A stretch of DNA of 32,622 bases from Symploca sp. SIO2E6. Lineage in GTDB: Bacteria > Cyanobacteriota > Cyanobacteriia > Cyanobacteriales > Coleofasciculaceae. The translations under genes and the position numbers were made by a program. The DNA is taken from the NCBI GenBank assembly GCA_010672425.1, contig JAAHGR010000016.1:20410-53031 (forward strand), in the 5' to 3' direction. A model generated the notes under the pieces. The model searched no databases and had not been told where the DNA came from. It was given only the letters and a program-made list of their open reading frames with translations. Positions 9,076 to 17,601 of this stretch are shown here, piece by piece. Position 1 is the stretch's first letter; each line of letters opens with the position of its first letter.

Positions 9076-9164
9076 GAATTGATACAAGCCTAAGTTTAGC
9101 CAAGAAACGTTGAGTGTTGACTGCTCCGTATTCCCAATTCCCACTTCCCCATTCCCTACTTACA

Positions 9165-9193
9165 GAAAAGAGGGGGCAAATCGCTCCCTCTGT
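9165..9193 (-). terminator. Probable intrinsic terminator of psaC
   Basis: On the minus strand AGAGGG(AG) and (CC)CCCTCT form a stem, followed by TTTTCTG. It lies about 60 bases after the psaC stop codon. Confidence 0.65.
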
Positions 9194-9254
9194 TACCTAC
9201 CTCTCAAGGCATTGCTCAGTGTGCTAGCCTTGAACCATCAATGGTACAAATGTT

Positions 9255-9530
<276 letters not shown>

Positions 9531-9635
9531 CTATGGTAAGTGAAACTTTGATGATCAAGGCTTAGTTTACCGCAGGGCTTCCATCCTCTTAAGCAAAAGG
9601 CCACATAACTTTAAATTCTGTAATGTCAATCGGGA

Positions 9636-9671
9636 GGCTGCAAGGCTGCAAGGCTGCAAGGCTGCAAGGCA
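9636..9671. repeat. Octamer STRR (GCAAGGCT)n
   Basis: Four tandem copies of GCAAGGCT lie between psaC and the ACT-domain gene. Confidence 0.85.
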
Positions 9672-9677
9672 GAAGAC

Positions 9678-9715
9678 TTCTCTCAATTCTCAATTCCCCA
9701 TTCCCCATTCCCTAC
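9678..9715. repeat. Mixed STRR (CTCAATT/CCCCATT)n abutting the ACT-gene stop
   Basis: Units CTCAATT, CCCCATT and CCCTACTT run up to the stop codon of the ACT-domain gene. Confidence 0.7.
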
Positions 9716-10438
9716 TTAACAACTACCCAATAACCGTCGCCGCACACCTTCAGCAATCTTTTGTCCCAAATATTCTGGAATCAAGCTTTCGTTAGGTCCT
9801 AACAAGTACAAAATTATTCTGGTTCGTCCGCGCCACACCAACAGGTTGGCATTGACTACCAGTAAATCTTCTTGCCAGATAGCCGACATCACTTTGTAGA
9901 ATAGACCAGGTTGATTGTCTGCCTCAATCAATAATGCTGGTAGATGGAAAACTGGATCCACATAGAATTCTGTTTCTACCTGTTCTAGACCAGCATCAAG
10001 GTTAAATTCTACAGCCAACATTTCTTCGACTTCAAAGCTTCCTGCTAAAGCTTCTTGAATAGCACGGCAGACATTTTCCGCTGTTTGCTCCGTCAAAGCT
10101 TTACTGCCACGAGACACAACTAGTTTGATAAATACCAGCATTGGTGTCTTGATTTGACCATAGAGGCTCAGGCTATGGATAGTCAGTCCATAGGCAGCTA
10201 GGACACCAAAAATGTCGCTCAGGAGAAAAGACTGATTGCGGTAAGCAAAATGCAGTGCACTTTTGGAGCCTTCCGATTTAATTTCAATTACTGCACGTTT
10301 AGTTTTGTAAAGTCGGTAGGCAAGCCTAAGATTTTGCAATTGTATCTCACTATTGACAAATTGCTCATAAAACTGAGGGAAGGCTCGATTGAAGCGCTTC
10401 AGAAGTTCTCGTGTGGATGATTTCAAACCCGCAGTCAT
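9716..10438 (-). CDS. Two-ACT-domain protein of unknown function
   Basis: This 240-residue cyanobacterial protein appears to hold two ACT-like ligand-binding modules, roughly residues 48-120 (RAVIEIKSEG, then FLLSDIFGVLAAYGLTIHSL) and 168-236 (LPALLIEADNQPGLFYKVMS, then DLLVVNANLL). The pattern resembles the C-terminal ACT pair of GlnD-type enzymes, but no nucleotidyltransferase or HD domain is present. ACT domains commonly sense amino acids, so a regulatory or sensory role is likely; the ligand and partner are unknown. It has its own upstream region, shared divergently with the GNAT gene. The assignment rests on fold-level motifs only. Confidence 0.65.
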   Translation of the reverse strand: MTAGLKSSTRELLKRFNRAFPQFYEQFVNSEIQLQNLRLAYRLYKTKRAVIEIKSEGSKSALHFAYRNQSFLLSDIFGVLAAYGLTIHSLSLYGQIKTPMLVFIKLVVSRGSKALTEQTAENVCRAIQEALAGSFEVEEMLAVEFNLDAGLEQVETEFYVDPVFHLPALLIEADNQPGLFYKVMSAIWQEDLLVVNANLLVWRGRTRIILYLLGPNESLIPEYLGQKIAEGVRRRLLGSC

Positions 10439-10582
10439 AAGTAGGGGTGGTACGCTTCTTTGATTCTCACCAAGCTAAGCTTGATGACCAGACGCTTTTA
10501 GGTATCATTTTGATACTCTCCCCATCCTAATCTATGCAATGGATATTAAGTTACCTGTGATCGTAACACATCCACAATAGTC

Positions 10583-10611
10583 TTGACATTATACCATAAC
10601 ATCTTTATTAT
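10583..10611 (+). promoter_or_regulatory. Sigma70-type promoter upstream of the GNAT gene
   Basis: TTGACA and TATTAT are spaced by 17 bases. The start of transcription would be near 10618, giving a leader of about 180 bases. The remainder of the 10439-10798 gap shows no gene. Confidence 0.6.
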
Positions 10612-10798
10612 GCTATAATAAAATTCAGTTAATCTTCAAAGGGTCTCTAAGAAGATTGAATCAGTATTCTAGGACTATGTCACAATAAACTGCTATTATT
10701 AAATCTGGTCTCAATCAAGCAGTGAGTCTTATCCGTTAGGAAAGGCAGTCTGCCCAATTTTAGGGACACAATTAGAACAATGCCACAGCCACATCTGC

Positions 10799-11320
10799 AT
10801 GGGTTTTTGGAAAAGCTTTTTTAGCAGTTCTGATACTGCTTTGTCCCAGAAGCAGTATGAAGGGGATATCGTAGAAGGTACGATCAATCGCACCGATAAT
10901 AGAACTCGAATATTTTTTAGTACGGATCGAGAAGTTGACCTTTACGACTTAGAAGAACTATGTGATGCCGTTGGTTGGTCTCGGCGTCCCCTGCGCAAGG
11001 TGAAAAAAGCTATTCAGCACAGTTTTCTGGTTACCTGTATGTGGCAACAGCGGGGTAACAGTAGGCGCTTAATTGGCTTTGCTCGAGCGACTTCCGATCA
11101 TGCTTTCAATGCTACTATCTGGGATGTGGTGATCCACCCGGATTTCCAGAGTAAGGGGCTAGGTAAAGCCCTGATGAAGTATATGATCAAGAAGCTGCGG
11201 AGCGAGGATATCAGTAATATCACCTTATTTGCTGACCCTCAAGTGGTAAATTTTTATCGGAGAATGGGATTTATGCCGGATCCAGAAGGCATCAAAGGTA
11301 TGTTCTGGTATCCAGATTAA
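10799..11320 (+). CDS. GNAT acetyltransferase, Ycf52/plastid-GNAT-like
   Basis: The protein is 173 residues. The C-terminal half is a GNAT fold with the acetyl-CoA binding loop [20 protein letters not shown] (Q-x-x-G-x-G pattern) and the terminal strand [20 protein letters not shown]. The N-terminal half ([20 protein letters not shown]) is typical of the cyanobacterial/plastid branch called Ycf52 in red algal plastids and related to the plant chloroplast enzymes NSI/GNAT. Members acetylate protein N-termini or lysines; the substrate here is unknown. The ATG at 10799 fits the usual N-terminus (MGFWKSFF). tRNA-Pro follows in the same direction but has its own promoter. Confidence 0.85.
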   Translation: MGFWKSFFSSSDTALSQKQYEGDIVEGTINRTDNRTRIFFSTDREVDLYDLEELCDAVGWSRRPLRKVKKAIQHSFLVTCMWQQRGNSRRLIGFARATSDHAFNATIWDVVIHPDFQSKGLGKALMKYMIKKLRSEDISNITLFADPQVVNFYRRMGFMPDPEGIKGMFWYPD

Positions 11321-11351
11321 GTTCAGGCTGTTAGCTAAGATGACAGCTAAA

Positions 11352-11380
11352 TTGTCAAAAAGCAAAAAGTAAGTTATACT
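11352..11380 (+). promoter_or_regulatory. tRNA-Pro promoter
   Basis: TTGTCA and TATACT are separated by 17 bases. Transcription would start about 8 bases before the tRNA. Confidence 0.6.
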
Positions 11381-11395
11381 GGAACCAGTATTAAC

Positions 11396-11469
11396 CGGGA
11401 TGTAGCGCAGCTTGGTAGCGCGCCTGCTTTGGGAGCAGGATGTCGCAGGTTCAAATCCTGTCATCCCGA
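11396..11469 (+). tRNA. tRNA-Pro (anticodon UGG)
   Basis: This is a 74-base cloverleaf. The acceptor stem pairs CGGGATG with CATCCCG, the anticodon stem is CCTGC/GCAGG with loop TTTGGGA (anticodon TGG), and the T arm is GCAGG TTCAAAT CCTGT (one G-U pair). The discriminator base is A, and CCA is not encoded. Confidence 0.97.
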
Positions 11470-11478
11470 TTGAGGAAG

Positions 11479-11551
11479 GTTAAGGGCGCACGTCGTTAAG
11501 GGCGCACGTCGTTAAGGGCGCACGTCGTTAAGGGCGCACGTCGGTGCGCCC
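11479..11551. repeat. Four-copy 16-mer repeat ending in a strong hairpin
   Basis: Four exact copies of GTTAAGGGCGCACGTC end in the hairpin GGGCGCAC-GTCG-GTGCGCCC (11532-11551), followed by CTACGTTTT. It could terminate transcription from tRNA-Pro. The same hairpin recurs at 26915-26934. The rest of the gap to 11860 holds only the promoter listed next. Confidence 0.85.
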
Positions 11552-11588
11552 CTACGTTTTAATAAGCGAAGCTTCGAGGTGAAAAATA

Positions 11589-11617
11589 TTGACAATCAAC
11601 AAGAAACATGATATAGA
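11589..11617 (+). promoter_or_regulatory. Sigma70-type promoter for tic22-prmC
   Basis: TTGACA and TATAGA are spaced by exactly 17 bases. The leader to the tic22-like ATG would be about 235 bases. Confidence 0.6.
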
Positions 11618-11860
11618 TTAGTATCGCAATTGACGCAGCAATGATTTTGGTGGAACTATTCGAGATGGAATAGAGTCTGGAAATCCAGTCCTGAACTAGA
11701 ATCAGACAATTACTTAAGGAGGGAAGAAATCATAAAGACTAGAATTAAGTAGAAGAATTAATAGGGCAAAATCAGGATGACCTAAAAATTAGAACATCCT
11801 TAAGCTAGAGCCTGATGCTCGTTGTGTCAATTTAGATAAGATCATATTCCTGAGGTAATT

Positions 11861-12685
11861 GTGATGAAATCATTGGTTCGCTGGGGGGCAACCCTAGGTT
11901 TAGTCGGCAGCACCCTTTTAGGTTCTTTCTTTACAGCTAATCTCGGAGCACTGGCACTGCCAGAGGAAGAAATTACCGAGAGATTGCAAGCTATTCCTGT
12001 ATTTACCATTACAGATGGTAGAGGAGCACCCTTAGTCCAGACTGTTACTCTTCCACCAAATAACCAAGCAACAAGTCAAGAGAGCCAAACAGTAGACGTA
12101 GCCAGAGTCTTTATGAGTCAGCAAGATGCTAATACTTTCCTGGCAGACTTGAAATCAAAAGATCCTAATTTAGGCAACAGTGTACAAATATCCCCTGTTT
12201 CTTTAGCAGAAGTATACGAACTCGAGAAAAATAGTCGCAGCCAGCAAGAGGATTTAGATTTTGCCTTGATACCCAAACAAGAACAGGTGCGATTGGCACA
12301 GCCACTTTGGGAAGCACAGATAACAGAATGGGAACGTCAGAACCCAAATGAAAAACCCAGAAGTAAAGAATTTCAGGGTGTACCCCTATTTGCGGCTAAA
12401 GCTGGTCCGGGGCAGGGATATCTGACTATCCAATTACAAAATGGTGAGCAGTCAATTCCTTTCTTTTTTGACAAAAGCTTACTACAGGAAATGGTAGATC
12501 GTTATAAACAGCAACAACCAAATCAGGCTAGCAGTGTTGTTATCGAAGTGGTACCTCTTGAAGGATTAATTTCTACCTTACAGAGGGAGGACAATCCAGA
12601 TCTCCAGAAAATCACCCTGATGCCATCCCGGGAGTCCTTACAGTTTTTGCGGAGTCTCCGTTCTAATTCTAATGGTTCCAATTAG
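11861..12685 (+). CDS. Tic22-like family protein
   Basis: This 274-residue protein is a cyanobacterial homologue of the chloroplast import component Tic22. In cyanobacteria Tic22 is periplasmic or thylakoid-associated and proposed to chaperone outer-membrane proteins. Residues 1-33 form a signal peptide (KSLVRWGATLGLVGSTLLGS, ending near LGALALP). The mature part has the family features EEITERLQAIPVFTITDGRG near 36-55 and a second, repeated module (GVPLFAAKAGPGQGYLTIQL) from about 177. The ORF begins with two Met codons, and either could initiate. prmC starts 12 bases after the stop, so the two are probably co-transcribed. Confidence 0.85.
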   Translation: MMKSLVRWGATLGLVGSTLLGSFFTANLGALALPEEEITERLQAIPVFTITDGRGAPLVQTVTLPPNNQATSQESQTVDVARVFMSQQDANTFLADLKSKDPNLGNSVQISPVSLAEVYELEKNSRSQQEDLDFALIPKQEQVRLAQPLWEAQITEWERQNPNEKPRSKEFQGVPLFAAKAGPGQGYLTIQLQNGEQSIPFFFDKSLLQEMVDRYKQQQPNQASSVVIEVVPLEGLISTLQREDNPDLQKITLMPSRESLQFLRSLRSNSNGSN

Positions 12686-12697
12686 AACTCTGGTAAG

Positions 12698-13594
12698 TTG
12701 TTATTAGTCTCAGGAGTTGAACTCTGGCAGTGGCGTTTAGCTGCCTTACAGGCAGCTAGGGAAGCTGGTATTCCTGTAGAAGAAGTGGATTGGCTCTTAC
12801 AGGAAGTTGCTGGACTTGAACCACTAGCATTACGTCTAGGGTCATTCAAAGATCGAGCTCAAATTCCCTTACAAATGCCACTGAACTCCCTATCTCAGCT
12901 ATGGCAGCAGCGCTTGCAGGAACGATTGCCGGTGCAGTACCTAGTTGGGGTAACCCATTGGCGTCACTTTGCTCTCACCGTTGCTCCTGCTGTCCTGATC
13001 CCTCGCCAAGAAACCGAGTGCCTGATTGACTTAGCAGTAGAAGCGGTTAGCCACAGCTCAAATCCTCAATTGGATTCAGGACATTGGGTAGATTTGGGAA
13101 CTGGTAGTGGCGCGATCGCTTTGGGATTGGCAGAGGTATTGACAAAAGCAACAATCCATGCAGTAGATTGTAGTCCATCGGCTCTAGCGATCGCCCAACA
13201 GAATGCTCAACGGCTGGGTTACTCCCCAAGGATAAAGTTTTACCAAGGGTCTTGGTGGGAGCCCCTGAAACCACTCCAAGGTCTTTGTAGTGGTATGGTA
13301 GCCAATCCACCTTACATACCCAGTAATTTGTTACAACAGTTACAGCCAGAGGTAGTAAACCATGAGCCTCATTTGGCTCTTGACGGTGGCAAAGATGGTT
13401 TAGACTGCATCCGGCAACTGGTTACCACCTCTGCCGATTATCTACAACCCGGTGGCATCTGGTTAATCGAAATGATGGCAGGACAAGCAGCGGCAGTAGT
13501 AGAACTACTAAAGCAGCAAGGCAGTTACACACAGATTCAAATCTTCCCAGATTTAGCAGGAATTGAGCGTTTTGCCTTAGCTTATCGGGTTTAA
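12698..13594 (+). CDS. prmC: Release factor glutamine methyltransferase (PrmC/HemK)
   Basis: PrmC methylates the glutamine of the GGQ motif in release factors RF1 and RF2, raising termination efficiency. The 298-residue protein shows the N-terminal helical domain, the IPRQETE segment at 101-107, the SAM-binding motif VDLGTGSGAIAL at 131-142 and the catalytic NPPY at 203-206. The start used is TTG at 12698, 12 bases after the tic22-like stop; no better ATG keeps the conserved N-terminus. The 3' end runs straight into a GGGAATT repeat. Confidence 0.93.
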   Translation: MLLVSGVELWQWRLAALQAAREAGIPVEEVDWLLQEVAGLEPLALRLGSFKDRAQIPLQMPLNSLSQLWQQRLQERLPVQYLVGVTHWRHFALTVAPAVLIPRQETECLIDLAVEAVSHSSNPQLDSGHWVDLGTGSGAIALGLAEVLTKATIHAVDCSPSALAIAQQNAQRLGYSPRIKFYQGSWWEPLKPLQGLCSGMVANPPYIPSNLLQQLQPEVVNHEPHLALDGGKDGLDCIRQLVTTSADYLQPGGIWLIEMMAGQAAAVVELLKQQGSYTQIQIFPDLAGIERFALAYRV

Positions 13595-13595
13595 A

Positions 13596-13635
13596 AATTG
13601 GGAATTGGGAATTGGGAATTGGGAATTGGGAATTG
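13596..13635. repeat. Heptamer STRR (GGGAATT)n after prmC
   Basis: Five copies of AATTGGG begin immediately after the prmC stop codon. Confidence 0.9.
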
Positions 13636-13685
13636 AATTGCCCATTTAACGTAACCAATACCAATTGACCTGAATATTGGGACAG

Positions 13686-13719
13686 TTACTCATTACTCAT
13701 TACTCATTACTCATTACTC
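13686..13719. repeat. Heptamer STRR (TAATGAG)n overlapping the flippase-like stop
   Basis: Tandem TTACTCA (the complement of TAATGAG) encodes the last residues (VMSNE) and the stop codon of the minus-strand membrane protein. Confidence 0.85.
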
Positions 13720-14641
13720 CACCCTCCAAATATTGTCCCAAAAAAGGCAAACCTCCAATCGCCGGTAGTAGGTAGCGTGAGGTACAAAGTAGTCCCAATG
13801 CAGCAGCAATCGGAGTAGACAAATAAGGCTGGTAGAACCAAATCAAAGCGGCGTCACGAGTACCAACACCAGCAAAAGTTAGGGGCAATAAACCTGCTAA
13901 AATTGCTAGGGGGGAAAGGGCTAAGTTCGCTAAAAAAGGAGTCCAAGCGTTAAGAGCCAGGATAAATAACCAGATTTGGAGCAGATGGAGAAACCAGATG
14001 AAGATCGAGGTTATCGTAATTTTCAACAACTGTCCCTGATCGCGCCAGAAGTAGTCATGCATTTCTCCCCAGGATGTCTGTAATTTTTCCAGCTTAGAAC
14101 GTAGTTTTTTCGGAGCAAACCTTTTACTGACCAGGAAGAAGATTTTAGCCATTTTCCGGGAAGACAGTAACAAGATACCACAAACTAAGCCAACTGCTAC
14201 CAGCAAACTCATCAGTCCCAACCACCAATCTTGTTGACGATAAAAGCACAAGCCAAACACGCACCAGAGGAGTAGGGAGAGTAAATCGCAGGTTTTCTCA
14301 AACACCACTAGGGATAGAGACAAAGAACCATCTAAATGACCCCGCTGCTTGAGAAAATAAGCTTTAGCAATATCCCCCATTTTGGAAGGTAGTACCATAT
14401 TGAGAACACTTGCCGCCAGAATGAGGCGATTAGCTTCCCCAAAACCCAAGGTAGAACTAGGCATCAACTGTTGCAGCCGCCAAGCAGTAAACATGGTTAG
14501 GGGTATCACCATACCTAAACTAATTGCCATCCACCAGGGGTTACAGTTTGCCAATACTTTGATTAACCCCTGAAAGTCAATTTTCCAGTAGATTATTGCG
14601 AGGATAATCAGGCTGACGACTAGGGAAATCAGGCGTTTCAT
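13700..14641 (-). CDS. Lysylphosphatidylglycerol synthase TM-domain (flippase-like) membrane protein
   Basis: This 313-residue integral membrane protein matches the LPG synthase/UPF0104 transmembrane family. About eight hydrophobic segments are visible, starting MKRLISLVVSLIILAIIYWK and ending with ATPIAAALGLLCTSRYLLPA. The family block VLPSKMGDIAKAYFLKQRG near residue 84 and PLTFAGVGTRDAALIW near residue 252 are present. The C-terminal lysyl-transferase domain of MprF is absent, so it probably has a lipid or polyprenyl-linked substrate transport role rather than lysinylation. The final VMSNE comes from a TAATGAG repeat. No functional partner is adjacent. Confidence 0.82.
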   Translation of the reverse strand: MKRLISLVVSLIILAIIYWKIDFQGLIKVLANCNPWWMAISLGMVIPLTMFTAWRLQQLMPSSTLGFGEANRLILAASVLNMVLPSKMGDIAKAYFLKQRGHLDGSLSLSLVVFEKTCDLLSLLLWCVFGLCFYRQQDWWLGLMSLLVAVGLVCGILLLSSRKMAKIFFLVSKRFAPKKLRSKLEKLQTSWGEMHDYFWRDQGQLLKITITSIFIWFLHLLQIWLFILALNAWTPFLANLALSPLAILAGLLPLTFAGVGTRDAALIWFYQPYLSTPIAAALGLLCTSRYLLPAIGGLPFLGQYLEGGVMSNE

Positions 14642-14660
14642 GGGTGTTAGGCGTTAAAGA

Positions 14661-14722
14661 AAACGGGTTTCTTCTGATGACAACAAAGAAATATTAGCAT
14701 TTCTCCCCAAGAAACCCGGTTT
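14661..14722. repeat. Inverted repeat AAACGGGTTTCTT ... AAGAAACCCGGTTT
   Basis: The arms are 13-14 bases with one gap and a spacer of about 35 bases. This is a common cyanobacterial dispersed palindrome type, lying just upstream of the flippase-like gene. Confidence 0.6.
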
Positions 14723-14778
14723 CTGGAGCGATACTCCAGAATCACCAAATTTTTAATTCTCCATTTTACGTTGGCTGG

Positions 14779-14821
14779 ATGAAGCAAGAATCCCACGTGC
14801 TTACAGCCGTGGGAGTGTCAA
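14779..14821. mobile_element. Solo right end resembling an IS200/IS605-type element
   Basis: GAAGCAAGAATCCCACG, a short loop, CGTGGGAG and TGTCAA form a hairpin with a perfect 7-bp stem (14791-14797 with 14808-14814). Sequences of this form (hairpin then GGGAGTGTCAA) are what I recall at the 3' ends of cyanobacterial tnpB elements. No tnpB or tnpA is present, so it would be a solo end or remnant. Confidence 0.4.
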
Positions 14822-14831
14822 TTAATCCTAA

Positions 14832-14862
14832 TCTTCTCGTCTCCGCGTCCCCGCGTCTCCAT
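14832..14862. repeat. CTCCGCGTCCCCGCGTCTCC repeat
   Basis: This is a dispersed G/C-rich unit also seen near 3681, near 16138 (variant) and, inverted, inside the ORF at 2446-2495. Confidence 0.65.
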
Positions 14863-14888
14863 CAAGCAATTTGGGGAAATATATCTAT

Positions 14889-15065
14889 TAGACATCTCCA
14901 GAAAAGGGAGCATCCCATTTTGGCGAGTTGTCTCATTTAGTATGCCTGTAACCCTTGCCATGTCGTTCTTTTGGTAATGTTTTTTCCAAAATGGGATGCT
15001 CCCCCAGAAAAGAACCTGAAACCCTTATGGTACTTAGGTAAATATTGAATTTTTGGAGATGTCTA
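14889..15065. mobile_element. Outer miniature inverted-repeat element (TA-flanked), interrupted
   Basis: The left terminus TAGACATCTCCAGAAAA and right terminus TTTTGGAGATGTCTA are inverted repeats flanked by TA, as expected for IS630/Tc1-type insertions. Without the inner element and one duplicated target, the element would be about 70 bases. It lies immediately downstream of ctaB. Confidence 0.6.
14906..15003. mobile_element. Inner 98-bp miniature element with 18-bp perfect inverted ends
   Basis: The terminal repeat GGGAGCATCCCATTTTGG at 14906-14923 is matched perfectly by CCAAAATGGGATGCTCCC at 14986-15003. Both sides carry the 8-base direct repeat CCAGAAAA (14898-14905 and 15004-15011), a clean target-site duplication. 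It is too short to encode a transposase, so it must have moved in trans. Confidence 0.85.
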
Positions 15066-15069
15066 TTGG

Positions 15070-16044
15070 TTAACTGCCAACTAAGATTGCACTAGCCAAA
15101 GTTTGGCAACTTTCCATCACAACTGCTACTATCTGCTGCGTCATCGGTAAGCTATCTACTACCATGCCAGTACAGAGGAGCATCATGTAGAGGATGGAGT
15201 ACTTGAACAAGGAACGGGCAAGCTGATTATTAGTGGGATTGCACAACAGTAGCCACGCTTTCTTGAGAAACAAGCTGCCTAAAACTAAGGCAATTGTCCC
15301 ATACACTACACCAGATGCTCCTAAGGGATAAACCAATAGCAGGGACATAGGTACAACTAGTAAAGTATAATACCAAATCTGACGAGTAGTTGACTCTTCA
15401 CCCGCTACAACCGGTAGCATGGGTATACCTACTTGGGCGTAGTCATCTTTAATCATCAAGGCCAGAGCCCAGAAATGGGGAGGTGTCCACAGAAAGATAA
15501 TGGTAAACAATAACCAAGGAGTCCAACTTAAGTCACCGGTAACTGCTGCCCATCCTACTAAGGGGGGAATGGAGCCCGCCGCACCACCAATGACAATATT
15601 CTGGGTAGTATGACGCTTGAGTAAGTGGGTGTAAATACCCAGATAAAAGACAAGACCCGAAATTGCTAATAGAGCACTCAATAGGTTAGCAAATACAGCC
15701 AACAGGGTGAAAGAAAGAACCGCTAGCGCAATCGCAAATACCAGAGCATCACGGGATTGTACCTTACCGGAAGGGATAGGACGATTTCTCGTGCGCAACA
15801 TGTCATAGTCGATGTCACGATCATAAATGCAGTTGAGGGTTTGGGCAGCAGCAGCAGCCAGAGTACCACCGACTAGGGTTACTAGCAGCAATAAAGGGTC
15901 TACTTGTCCATGAGAGGCAATCCACATAGCTGCTGCTGTCGTAATCAGCAACAAGGGAATAATCCGAGGCTTTGTTAGCTGATAGTAGCTTTGAATAACT
16001 TGCAAGAAGTTTTCATGCTGACGGGATACACTTGTCCCAATCAT
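15070..16044 (-). CDS. ctaB: Protoheme IX farnesyltransferase (heme O synthase)
   Basis: CtaB adds a farnesyl group to protoheme, making heme O, the precursor of heme A for the aa3 oxidase. The 324-residue protein has the UbiA-type prenyltransferase motif [19 protein letters not shown] near residues 91-109, with the Mg-binding Asp residues intact, and the second loop [17 protein letters not shown] near 200. Nine hydrophobic segments fit the family. It lies downstream of ctaA on the same strand (gap about 150 bases), so heme O and then heme A synthesis are encoded together, divergent from the oxidase subunits. Confidence 0.95.
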   Translation of the reverse strand: MIGTSVSRQHENFLQVIQSYYQLTKPRIIPLLLITTAAAMWIASHGQVDPLLLLVTLVGGTLAAAAAQTLNCIYDRDIDYDMLRTRNRPIPSGKVQSRDALVFAIALAVLSFTLLAVFANLLSALLAISGLVFYLGIYTHLLKRHTTQNIVIGGAAGSIPPLVGWAAVTGDLSWTPWLLFTIIFLWTPPHFWALALMIKDDYAQVGIPMLPVVAGEESTTRQIWYYTLLVVPMSLLLVYPLGASGVVYGTIALVLGSLFLKKAWLLLCNPTNNQLARSLFKYSILYMMLLCTGMVVDSLPMTQQIVAVVMESCQTLASAILVGS

Positions 16045-16197
16045 TAATTCACCTATTCCTTTTATAAAACAATTTTTGCGCTTTGCTCACCTCCCTTTAG
16101 GGGGAAGTTAACGAAATATGAAGGGGGATTTAATTTCTCCGCGTCTGGTGCGTCTGGTGCGTCTGCTTACTCGCTTTTCCACACCTCCCACACTCCC
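16045..16197. other. ctaA-ctaB spacer with CGTCTGGTG repeats
   Basis: The spacer contains CTCCCTTTAGGGGGAAG, a short G/C palindrome, and tandem CGTCTGGTG copies near 16141. No ORF or clear terminator is seen. Confidence 0.5.
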
Positions 16198-17175
16198 TTA
16201 AGGGGAAGTACTGACAGGAGAATTCCTGAGTTGACTGGCAATAGCTCGATCCCGCAATGCCAAAACTGTAAAGGCTACCAGTGAGCCTAGTAAAGCTGCT
16301 CCCACGATTTGATGAGCAACAGTTAGGGGTTCGACTTGTAATTTGAACTTGAAGGTGGCAATACCCAAGAGTATCTGTAAGATCACTAATCCACCAGCCA
16401 AATTAGCCAACTGGCGCAGCAGGAAAGGTAATGCTGGAGAGCGCCAAGCAATCAACACCACTGCCAGAGTTGCCAGAGTTGCCGGGAGGACACCAACAAT
16501 ATGGCTATTCATCACACTACAAAGTTGAGATACCCCAAAACATTGATGTAATGCCCATCGGGAGGCAACTAATCCACCCAAAAGGCTTTGTAAATAAACC
16601 AAAATTGCCGCAATTAAGCCGATCCAGGGTAATTGTCCTGTAGTACCCGTACCTTGATAAGGCGTCAGCGCCATGCCAATTACGATTAGGGTAATGAAAA
16701 ATAACAGTGCTGTTCCCAGGTGAGCCGTAACGATATCAAATCTGAGCAATTCCGTTACGGTTAATCCTCCCAAAACACCTTGGAAAACAATTAAACCAAG
16801 GGCAAAGGTGGAAACCCAAGGCAGCCAGTTGGGCAAAGAGCGCCGCTGCCACCAAGATGAACCAAACAGGAGAATTGTACTCAAACCAACTAAGGATGCA
16901 TCCAAGCGGTGAAACCACTCTAGGAATACTTGCAGGTTCATTTGCCCAGTAGGAACTAACTGACCATAGCACAAAGGCCAGTCCGGACAAGCAAGTCCTG
17001 CATTCATCACCCGTGTCGCACTACCTACTGCCATTAACAACAAAGTAGCGATCGCTATTTTCCACACTAGGCGACGGATACGTTCTTGGGGTTCTGATGT
17101 TTTTTTTACTTTAACAAAATTACGATTGCGAAAGGTTAAGGAATACGCCAGGTTCTGGAGGACTGATTCAGCCAT
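16198..17175 (-). CDS. ctaA: Heme A synthase (CtaA/COX15)
   Basis: CtaA oxidises the methyl group of heme O to a formyl group, giving heme A. The 325-residue protein has about eight membrane helices. Family features include GSATRVMNAGLACPDWPLCYG near residues 52-72, with the Cys pair, WFHRLDASLVG with a heme-ligand His near 88, VTAHLGTALLF near 149, and VAHQIVGAALLG near 288. The N-terminal ~35 residues are polar and positively charged. It is transcribed divergently from ctaC across a 426-base intergenic region, and ctaB follows it. Confidence 0.94.
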   Translation of the reverse strand: MAESVLQNLAYSLTFRNRNFVKVKKTSEPQERIRRLVWKIAIATLLLMAVGSATRVMNAGLACPDWPLCYGQLVPTGQMNLQVFLEWFHRLDASLVGLSTILLFGSSWWQRRSLPNWLPWVSTFALGLIVFQGVLGGLTVTELLRFDIVTAHLGTALLFFITLIVIGMALTPYQGTGTTGQLPWIGLIAAILVYLQSLLGGLVASRWALHQCFGVSQLCSVMNSHIVGVLPATLATLAVVLIAWRSPALPFLLRQLANLAGGLVILQILLGIATFKFKLQVEPLTVAHQIVGAALLGSLVAFTVLALRDRAIASQLRNSPVSTSP

Positions 17176-17601
17176 AGCAACAATTGCCCATCAAAATTAA
17201 CCAAGAAGGGAGGAGTTCAGGAGTTGGTGAACTACTTCTTTAACTAAAATTTGAGTACCGGCTCATTCCCTTATCGAATGCACTACCACTCTTCGGTGGG
17301 AACCGACCCTCCTTAACCACTTTAACCACAGTTTTCCCACATCACGATAGTTTTAGATATTTTTCAGAATTGTTATTATTGCAGTTTTTCTGGAATGAAA
17401 TCTTATATTTTCCTTAAATAAAATTCATATTGTAAATATTTATAGAGGTTTCTGGTGAAACTAATCTTGAGTCTTGTACAAAAAAACTCATGCCATCGTC
17501 AGGCAATCCTGAAAAAAATCGAAAAATCTACTGCAAGTCCCCACATGACCCTTGACCTGCTTTACCTTGGTAGAGAGTAAGCAGACTTTCACTTTCAGCC
17601 T
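17176..17601. promoter_or_regulatory. Divergent ctaA / ctaC intergenic region
   Basis: These 426 bases must hold both promoters. A small hairpin (CCACTCTTCGGTGG, near 17286) and a strongly A/T-rich tract (about 17340-17450) are visible. I could not pick a convincing -35/-10 pair and see no ORF. Confidence 0.5.

Noticed and set aside
8980-9080. glmS ribozyme or riboswitch in front of glmS
   Set aside because: The leader is a simple TAGATTT tandem repeat with no ribozyme-like core.
10583-10620. TATAAT further downstream as the -10 of the GNAT promoter
   Set aside because: The spacing from TTGACA would be 25 bases; TATTAT at 17 bases fits much better.
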